A stretch of DNA of 64,000 nucleotides from Demequina zhanjiangensis (GTDB lineage Bacteria > Actinomycetota > Actinomycetes > Actinomycetales > Demequinaceae), in contig NZ_JAUHPV010000006.1 of NCBI RefSeq assembly GCF_030418315.1, positions 62,001 through 126,000 on the forward strand, written 5' to 3'. The notes below the pieces were generated by a model. The model was not told the origin of the DNA, did no database searches, and worked only from the letters and a program-made list of their open reading frames with translations. A program made the translations under genes and the position numbers. Positions 58,697 through 64,000 of this stretch are shown piece by piece (position 1 is the stretch's first letter; each line of letters starts with the position of its first letter).

Positions 58697-61600
58697 GTGC
58701 CACAACTGTCACCCGACCTCCGTGATCTAGCTGCGCACCTCGCTGCCGGGCCAGCATTCCTGATCCTCGGTGGCGACGGCGCAACAACACTGGAGAAGGA
58801 GGCCCGTTCGTACGCGTGGAACGGCGTCTACACCTCGGCTACGGATCGCGCCGTCGAAGATGCCTTTCGGACAGACTCGCGCGCAACGTCATCGCTCGGA
58901 GCGATGGGTCGGGCTCCTTCGCGAAGCAAGACGGACCTTGAGGTGCGCTACCTGTTCGGTGGCCATCACCTTCCAGAGTCCGAGCGGCCGCCGCAGACGC
59001 CTGCCGAAGAGGCAACGGCGCGACTGCTGAGCAACCAGGAACTCGCACGACTAGCAACGGAGACTGTGACGCCGCGAGGCACGGTGTTGGTCGAAGGGTG
59101 GAAGCCTGGCGGCGTCCTCGACCCAATCGATCTAGTTCCCGCTCTCGCATCGCTCGGGAGTGGACAAGCACACCTATTCTCGGCTGAGCCGTGGGCAGAC
59201 CACGCGCTGGTCCGGTCATTTGCTGATAGCGGCCAACTGGTCCTGCATCAAGAGTCGCTCAGTTCAGCTATTCGGAAGATCGTGGAGGCGGGCGCTTCGC
59301 GGGATGCGGTCGACGCCTCCACGGCAGCATCCCAGCACGTGATCGCGCTCGACGATGGCTACGCGGACGTCGACATCCACACGTGGAATCAGATCCGAAG
59401 GTCTGCTCGCCCAGTCGACCTTGCACTTCTCACTCCTCCAGTATTCAGTTCCGGCGCTGCCCGCTACCAGGAGTTCAGGAACTTCATCGGAGCGACCGAG
59501 GGGGTGCCCCGCTGGCGGGGCATCGCAGCAGGCATGAACCTCAAGCGCGACTACGAGGCGGACCTCCTCGGCAAGGTCCGTTCTGAGTTGCACGACCGGG
59601 ACTTGCCCTCTCCGATCGTGCTCGCCGGTCAGACTGCTACAGGCAAGACGACCGCCCTTGCTGCACTCGCGATGGAGTTGTCTCGCAGCGGCGAAGCGGC
59701 TGTACTTCACCAATCGAGGCGCAGCGTCCGTCCTTCCGTTGACGATGTCGAGATGTACGCGGCGTGGGCGCAGGAACACGGCGCGAAGGCAACCGTATTC
59801 GTGTGGGACGGAATGCTGGAGGCGGACGAATACGAGGGGTTCTCCAGGCAGCTGCACGCGCGCGGGCGTCGCGTTCTCGTTGTCGGATCTTCCTACCGGC
59901 AGAAGAGTCACTCATCCTTTGTCGTTGGCGCGCCTGCTGCGTTGAGCGATGGAGAGACCGAGAGGATGCTCGCACTACTTGCCAGCCTAGGGATCGAGGT
60001 GAGGCAACCGAGCCGCGCGCTCGACATCAGCTTCCTCGCCTTCCTCTACCGCACGTTGCCTGACACTGAACGCCAGCTCCGGACTGGTCTCGCCAGCGAA
60101 ATGCGCTCCGCAGAGCGGGGGATGGCACGACTCGCTCGGCAGCGCGGCGAGCAGGCGACATCTGATCAGCGCCTGACGGCAATGCAGGCCGCGTTCCTCG
60201 AAGCGGGCGTGTCACTGGAGGATCTATTGCCCTCCACAGACGAGGACGAAACCCTCGCTGATCAGAGTTTTGCGAATCGTGCCCCGATCCGACGGGTGAC
60301 AACACTGGTTCTCGTGGCCGGCCGACACGGAATTCCCGTGCCGATCGATCTCGCACTTCGCATACTTGGCCGGGAAGGGTTTCAGAGCGTAAGGGATGCC
60401 CTGAGTTCCTCAGACATCGTCCGCGAGATCGAAGAGGACGACGGAGACTACTACCTCGCCACGCGTTCCCACCTGGAAGCCGAGTTGCTTGCCCAGCATG
60501 AGATTCCGCTCGACGTAGAGATCGACGTCGTCATCGAGGTCATCCAGAATGTACGGGTCTCGGAGGGGTTCACAGGCGGGCCTGACGAGGTCGAGTTCCT
60601 CGTCAAGCTTCTCGAACGGGTTGGACCGAACTCGGAAAGGAAGGCGAGGTACGAGAAGTACTTCGGAGATGTCTCGGACGCGATCCGGCAGCGGCGAATG
60701 GACCTCGGGCGGATCCACCCGAGGCTTGCGCTTCAGGAATCCGACTTCGCACGACACTACGTACAGTGGCAACAGCGGGCTGGCCAGGGATCTCTGGAGG
60801 AGCGCGTCGCGAGCCTTGAATACAACCGCGAACTGCTTGATGAGGTTCTCGCAGACCAGTCCACGCGCGGGCTGCTTCGACTGTCCTTGTCCGTCGAACT
60901 CGCATCAACGCTCGGCGCGATCATTCACGAGTTCTCGGAGGAAGGCGCTAGCGAGTCTACTCTGAGCATGGCCGCACGCCTGGACGACGTGCTGAAGGCC
61001 GTTCTCGACGCGCGCGCGGTTGATGCTGGAAACACCTACCCCGTCGATGTCTTGGCTTGGGCAACACGCGACGCAGTCCAAGCCGGCGTACTCACGCCGG
61101 AAGAACGAGTTGATCGGATGGCGAGCGCCATCGCAGCGATCGAGTCGCTCGACCGTAGCTCTCTCAGCACGAACCAACTGGCTGAAATAGACAGACGAGC
61201 ACACATGCTCAACAAGTTGCTTGGAAACGACTCGGCTGCTTGGGAGTATCTCCAGAGCCTCGAACGAAATACCGATCCAGCGGCAGCCTACTTCCTTGCC
61301 CAATTTGCGGCATCGGAGGGACCCGCCGGAGAAGCCGAGGCGCTTGGTTTTCTCCGGACCGCGCCACCGAGTACGAGACGGGACTGGCGTTGCGCGCAGC
61401 TCCTGATCGACCTCACGTGGAAGGACATTACTGGTAGCCGTTTGCTGTCCGGAGAGCGGATGCCTCTGTACCTCTCGCCGCAAGCGATTGGAAGAGTCAC
61501 GCAAATGGGTGCAGATCTCGATGGCGCTGACCTACCGGACGCGTACCGCTTGCAGTTCATCCGCGCGATCGCGGCGTTCGTGAGCGAGGAGTTCGGAGAG

Positions 61601-61915
61601 TCGCGTCGGCTATTCAACCAGGTCCAAGACAACACCCGGCAACTCGCGAGGCGGCTCCACACCGTGTACCTCATCGCGGGCGAGTCGGGACAACCGACGG
61701 TCTTCACGGGTCGGGTGGAAACCGCAGATTCGCGCTATGGCCAACTCTGGGTCAATGAATTGGCTACGAGGGTTCGCTTCGAGCCGAGACTCTTCAACGC
61801 CTCGGGTACATTCGCGCGCAATCAGCAGTTGGGCGGGTTCCACGTAGGTTTCAAGCTCGCGAGCGGCCCCGTAGCTGAACCGCGCAAGATGTACCGAGAC
61901 GCGCACAGAGCATGA
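58697..61915 (+). CDS. SIR2-like / P-loop NTPase (STAND-like) effector protein
   Basis: About 1072 aa. The N-terminus (residues 1-300) has a degenerate SIR2-like pattern: LAAGPAFLILGGDGATTLEKEA in the place of the GAGxS loop, and GVYTSATDRAVEDAF in the place of the TTNYDxxxExxF stretch. A P-loop follows at ASPIVLAGQTATGKTTALAAL-like residues near 310 (GQTATGKT), with VFVWDGM as Walker B. Residues 500-1000 are helical, repeat-like. The last 60 residues (ADSRYGQLWVNEL, GFHVGFKLASGPVA) look like a small OB/cold-shock-type domain. The GTG at 58697 is chosen because GAGGAG lies 7 bases upstream. It overlaps the next gene by 4 bp. An NAD-depleting effector role is a hypothesis. Confidence 0.7.
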   Translation: MPQLSPDLRDLAAHLAAGPAFLILGGDGATTLEKEARSYAWNGVYTSATDRAVEDAFRTDSRATSSLGAMGRAPSRSKTDLEVRYLFGGHHLPESERPPQTPAEEATARLLSNQELARLATETVTPRGTVLVEGWKPGGVLDPIDLVPALASLGSGQAHLFSAEPWADHALVRSFADSGQLVLHQESLSSAIRKIVEAGASRDAVDASTAASQHVIALDDGYADVDIHTWNQIRRSARPVDLALLTPPVFSSGAARYQEFRNFIGATEGVPRWRGIAAGMNLKRDYEADLLGKVRSELHDRDLPSPIVLAGQTATGKTTALAALAMELSRSGEAAVLHQSRRSVRPSVDDVEMYAAWAQEHGAKATVFVWDGMLEADEYEGFSRQLHARGRRVLVVGSSYRQKSHSSFVVGAPAALSDGETERMLALLASLGIEVRQPSRALDISFLAFLYRTLPDTERQLRTGLASEMRSAERGMARLARQRGEQATSDQRLTAMQAAFLEAGVSLEDLLPSTDEDETLADQSFANRAPIRRVTTLVLVAGRHGIPVPIDLALRILGREGFQSVRDALSSSDIVREIEEDDGDYYLATRSHLEAELLAQHEIPLDVEIDVVIEVIQNVRVSEGFTGGPDEVEFLVKLLERVGPNSERKARYEKYFGDVSDAIRQRRMDLGRIHPRLALQESDFARHYVQWQQRAGQGSLEERVASLEYNRELLDEVLADQSTRGLLRLSLSVELASTLGAIIHEFSEEGASESTLSMAARLDDVLKAVLDARAVDAGNTYPVDVLAWATRDAVQAGVLTPEERVDRMASAIAAIESLDRSSLSTNQLAEIDRRAHMLNKLLGNDSAAWEYLQSLERNTDPAAAYFLAQFAASEGPAGEAEALGFLRTAPPSTRRDWRCAQLLIDLTWKDITGSRLLSGERMPLYLSPQAIGRVTQMGADLDGADLPDAYRLQFIRAIAAFVSEEFGESRRLFNQVQDNTRQLARRLHTVYLIAGESGQPTVFTGRVETADSRYGQLWVNELATRVRFEPRLFNASGTFARNQQLGGFHVGFKLASGPVAEPRKMYRDAHRA

Positions 61916-62697
61916 GTAACCCACTCCTCGACATCGAACGTGCGCGTCGAACGGCCACCGGTACCGGGTTCTCGTTCGATCGTGTGCCGAGCCTCGATCC
62001 CACGTGCGATTCGCAACATGAGTTCAATGATCTGGTTTCCAGTTACTACGTATTCTTCCGTGAACACCTAGGACCGGACGTTCGCTTCCTTCGCGGAGTC
62101 AGCGACACCCAAGCGATACGCGAATTCGATGGGCTTATCAACGGTCTGCGCACAGCTGCTCAGCACGCCGCCGACGAGCGCGCCCGTCGAACCGCTCAGA
62201 GGTTTCTGGATGCTCACGCGGGCTGGCCAGATCGCGCTCAGGCGCTGGCAGGCCGACTGAACGAGGCACTCGCGAGCCTCGCCCGCATCGCCGTAACGGC
62301 CATGAGGAGCCACGAACTCTCGAAGCAATGGACAGCCAACGCTGCGCTCAACCTGTCGACGATCTTCGATGCCGTTTCAGCGGATCTCGGGCTCAGTTTC
62401 CGTGCAGGTCAGAAGGGGTACATGATCCGTCAGTTGGAAGGCAGGGTCAAGTTTGAGCGACTCTCAGGAGAAATTTCCGAGATTGCCAAGGATTACTGCA
62501 TGCAGGAAATCGTTTCTACCCACGATCCGTTGCCTGTGCCGTACTACGAAGTTCTAGACGCGCTGCGACTGATCGGCAGTCCTTACGCGCAAGCAGCGGT
62601 CTTGATTGCCTATTCAGTCGCGGCAGCGGCACCACAACTCCATGGCGATGAGTTCCTGGAACGTGTACAAGCAGCGTGGATAGCCACCACGGCATAG
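61912..62697 (+). CDS. Unknown partner protein coupled to the SIR2-like/NTPase gene
   Basis: A 261-aa mostly helical soluble protein with no recognised domain. Features include HEFNDLVSSYYVFFREHLGPDVRFLRGVSD near the N-terminus, an Ala/Arg-rich middle, and YMIRQLEGRVKFERLSGEISEIAKDYC. Its ATG overlaps the preceding stop (ATGA), a strong sign of co-translation and possibly of a complex. Codon usage and GC match the island rather than the backbone. Confidence 0.65.
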   Translation: MSNPLLDIERARRTATGTGFSFDRVPSLDPTCDSQHEFNDLVSSYYVFFREHLGPDVRFLRGVSDTQAIREFDGLINGLRTAAQHAADERARRTAQRFLDAHAGWPDRAQALAGRLNEALASLARIAVTAMRSHELSKQWTANAALNLSTIFDAVSADLGLSFRAGQKGYMIRQLEGRVKFERLSGEISEIAKDYCMQEIVSTHDPLPVPYYEVLDALRLIGSPYAQAAVLIAYSVAAAAPQLHGDEFLERVQAAWIATTA

Positions 62698-62911
62698 GGC
62701 CTACTGATCGAGTTGTGTGGGGTTGGGCTTAACCAGTCTCGTCGCACTACCCGATACGCACACCAACTGGCACCAACTACGTCGTCTTGACCCAGTGACA
62801 TGAGGACGGGATCGTTGCGTGACTTCAAGTCGGCTGTGTACCGAAGGCCAACATCTGCCGCGAAGCGCGGGGCTGGTTTCGCACAGGTTGTCCGGTCGGC
62901 TCCCTCGGCTC

Positions 62912-63982
62912 TCAGTTCCCGGGGAACCCCTCAGCGAGTGCGAGACGTGTGAGCGTCGCAACAGGAACACTGATATTGCCTACGGCCGCGATCGCGACAC
63001 GACTCTCTCGGTCCGATGCCAACATGTCGAGGACGTAGGTCGGTATCACTTCGCGCCGCGCGAGCCACTCCCGCACTTCCGGGTCGGGGTCTTCTGCGAG
63101 CCGCCGAAGGGTGCTGATGGGTGCTGCCGGGTTGAGCGCCACGTGGATTCGGGCGATACGGTCGGAATCACGCGCCAGCGCGTCGATAATCTCCGCTGGC
63201 ATTGAAGGGTTCGCACCAAGTGCTGCGCGAACGCTCCCAGTTTCCTCCCGCCAAAAGTCCATCAGGACATCGATCGGTGTCGATGGATTGGCGGCAATGA
63301 AACTGGAGTACCAAGAGGTATCTTGGGCCGCAAGATCGCGAAGCGCCAACGGGGGGGTCGAGGGATTCCTTGCCGCTTTCCAGGCGGGTTGCTCCCGCGC
63401 ACGCATGTCTGGCTCTCCCAGTTGGCTGAGAAAATCGGCTAGAGCGCTGCCGGGCGTGGCGGTGTTCTCTGCCGCTGCAGCCTGGACCGCAGGGCGTCCG
63501 TCCTGCAAGAGCTTCGCTAGGACCTCGGGCGGGGTCCGAGGTGCGGCGGCCGCGACCCTCCTAATATCCGGCGATTCGTTGGTGGCGAACATCACAAGGA
63601 TCTCGACCGGCGAACTTGGGTTGCGGGCAAGCGCAAGCCACGGGTGGCTACCGAGGTCCATGCTCAAGTTTTCGAGGTGGCGAAGCGACGCCCACGACCC
63701 GCTCTTGAAGTTCATGAGCGTCTCAGCAAGGTCCAACAATGTGCCTGGGGACGTGTTGGGGTTCTCAATGAGAGCTGCGCGCACATTGCCGCTGGGATCC
63801 GATTCGAGTGTCCTGAGAGTCTCGGAGGATGTGTTGGCGTTTGACGCTACCCGGGCCCGAATATCGTCGTCAGCGTCGCTCGCGAGTCGCGCGAGAAGGG
63901 CTTGCGGTGCACTTGGGTTCGAGGCGATGGGGCGCAGGTTCTCTGCCTCCATTGCGAACGCCTCCAGGTCACTCTGGAGCAT
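62912..63982 (-). CDS. Leucine-rich-repeat-variant (LRV/HEAT-like) protein
   Basis: About 356 aa, built almost wholly of degenerate repeats of roughly 22-25 residues of the form NPxxPxxxLxxLAxDxxxxVRxxxA, e.g. NPSAPQALLARLASD, NPNTSPGTLLDLAE, NPSSPVEILVMFAT, NPSTPIDVLMDFWRE, NPAAPISTLRRLAED. These are LRV repeats (PF01816), which form a curved helical binding surface. There is no cysteine cluster as in the founding LRV proteins and no signal peptide. The frame remains open to the window edge, so the true start may lie outside. It lies 214 bp from the 61912 gene and converges on it, so membership in the defence locus is uncertain. Confidence 0.75.
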   Translation of the reverse strand: MLQSDLEAFAMEAENLRPIASNPSAPQALLARLASDADDDIRARVASNANTSSETLRTLESDPSGNVRAALIENPNTSPGTLLDLAETLMNFKSGSWASLRHLENLSMDLGSHPWLALARNPSSPVEILVMFATNESPDIRRVAAAAPRTPPEVLAKLLQDGRPAVQAAAAENTATPGSALADFLSQLGEPDMRAREQPAWKAARNPSTPPLALRDLAAQDTSWYSSFIAANPSTPIDVLMDFWREETGSVRAALGANPSMPAEIIDALARDSDRIARIHVALNPAAPISTLRRLAEDPDPEVREWLARREVIPTYVLDMLASDRESRVAIAAVGNISVPVATLTRLALAEGFPGN

Positions 63983-64000
63983 CCCCGGATGCGAGCGCGC

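Noticed and set aside
62912..63982. CRISPR-like or tandem DNA repeat in the LRV gene
   Set aside because: Periodicity is at the protein level (about 22-25 residues) with diverged codons, not a DNA repeat array.

Overview
The window is high-GC DNA (roughly 70% by eye over most of its length). Leaderless GTG/ATG starts sit just behind TAG-type -10 boxes, and the genes include LAXTG-anchored surface proteins, DUF2510 and DUF2254 proteins and a GH6 cellulase with a CBM2-like tail. This points to a free-living actinobacterium, most likely Micrococcales (Demequinaceae or Cellulomonadaceae would fit). The family-level placement is inference. No rRNA, tRNA, CRISPR array, integrase or insertion sequence was recognised.

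Region by region. 0-6 kb: the end of an unknown gene, valyl-tRNA synthetase, a carboxymuconolactone-decarboxylase-like protein that lacks the usual cysteine pair, a membrane protein, and a sulfide:quinone oxidoreductase gene with a 47-aa partner behind a CsoR/CstR-like operator. 6-13.6 kb: a sugar operon with a divergent DeoR regulator, an ABC importer (binding lipoprotein plus two permeases), a class II ketose-bisphosphate aldolase, an ADP-dependent-type sugar kinase and mannose-6-phosphate isomerase. 13.6-27.8 kb: a KefB/YbaL-type antiporter, a GH13 enzyme with a divergent TetR regulator, a membrane alpha/beta-hydrolase, arginine deiminase with a divergent LacI regulator, a small Cys-rich protein behind a second CsoR-like operator, glpD, glpK, a TM2 protein and an MFS exporter. 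27.9-41.4 kb: two paralogous LAXTG surface proteins, an arsR-permease-thioredoxin cluster, a UvrD-type helicase, a 5'-nucleotidase, a DUF2254 protein, and a diguanylate cyclase whose Shine-Dalgarno lies in a hairpin. 41-44.5 kb: a compact TetR regulon (regulator, a fused hydrolase-glycosyltransferase, twin small proteins) in which both promoters carry the same palindrome at the start point. 44.6-51.9 kb: ordinary genes, a transglutaminase-fold protein without its catalytic cysteine, a third LAXTG protein, the GH6 lipoprotein and a Sir2 deacetylase.

51.9 kb to the right edge is visibly lower in GC and looks like an acquired defence island. It holds a nuclease-like gene remnant, an N6-adenine DNA methyltransferase, an overlapping operon (ParB/Srx-like protein, SNF2 helicase, DUF3883 nuclease-like protein), a divergent pair (a 1072-aa SIR2-like/P-loop NTPase and a 261-aa partner overlapping it by 4 bp), and a protein of leucine-rich-repeat-variant units. 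This gene set matches no named defence system I know and is the best candidate here for an undescribed one.
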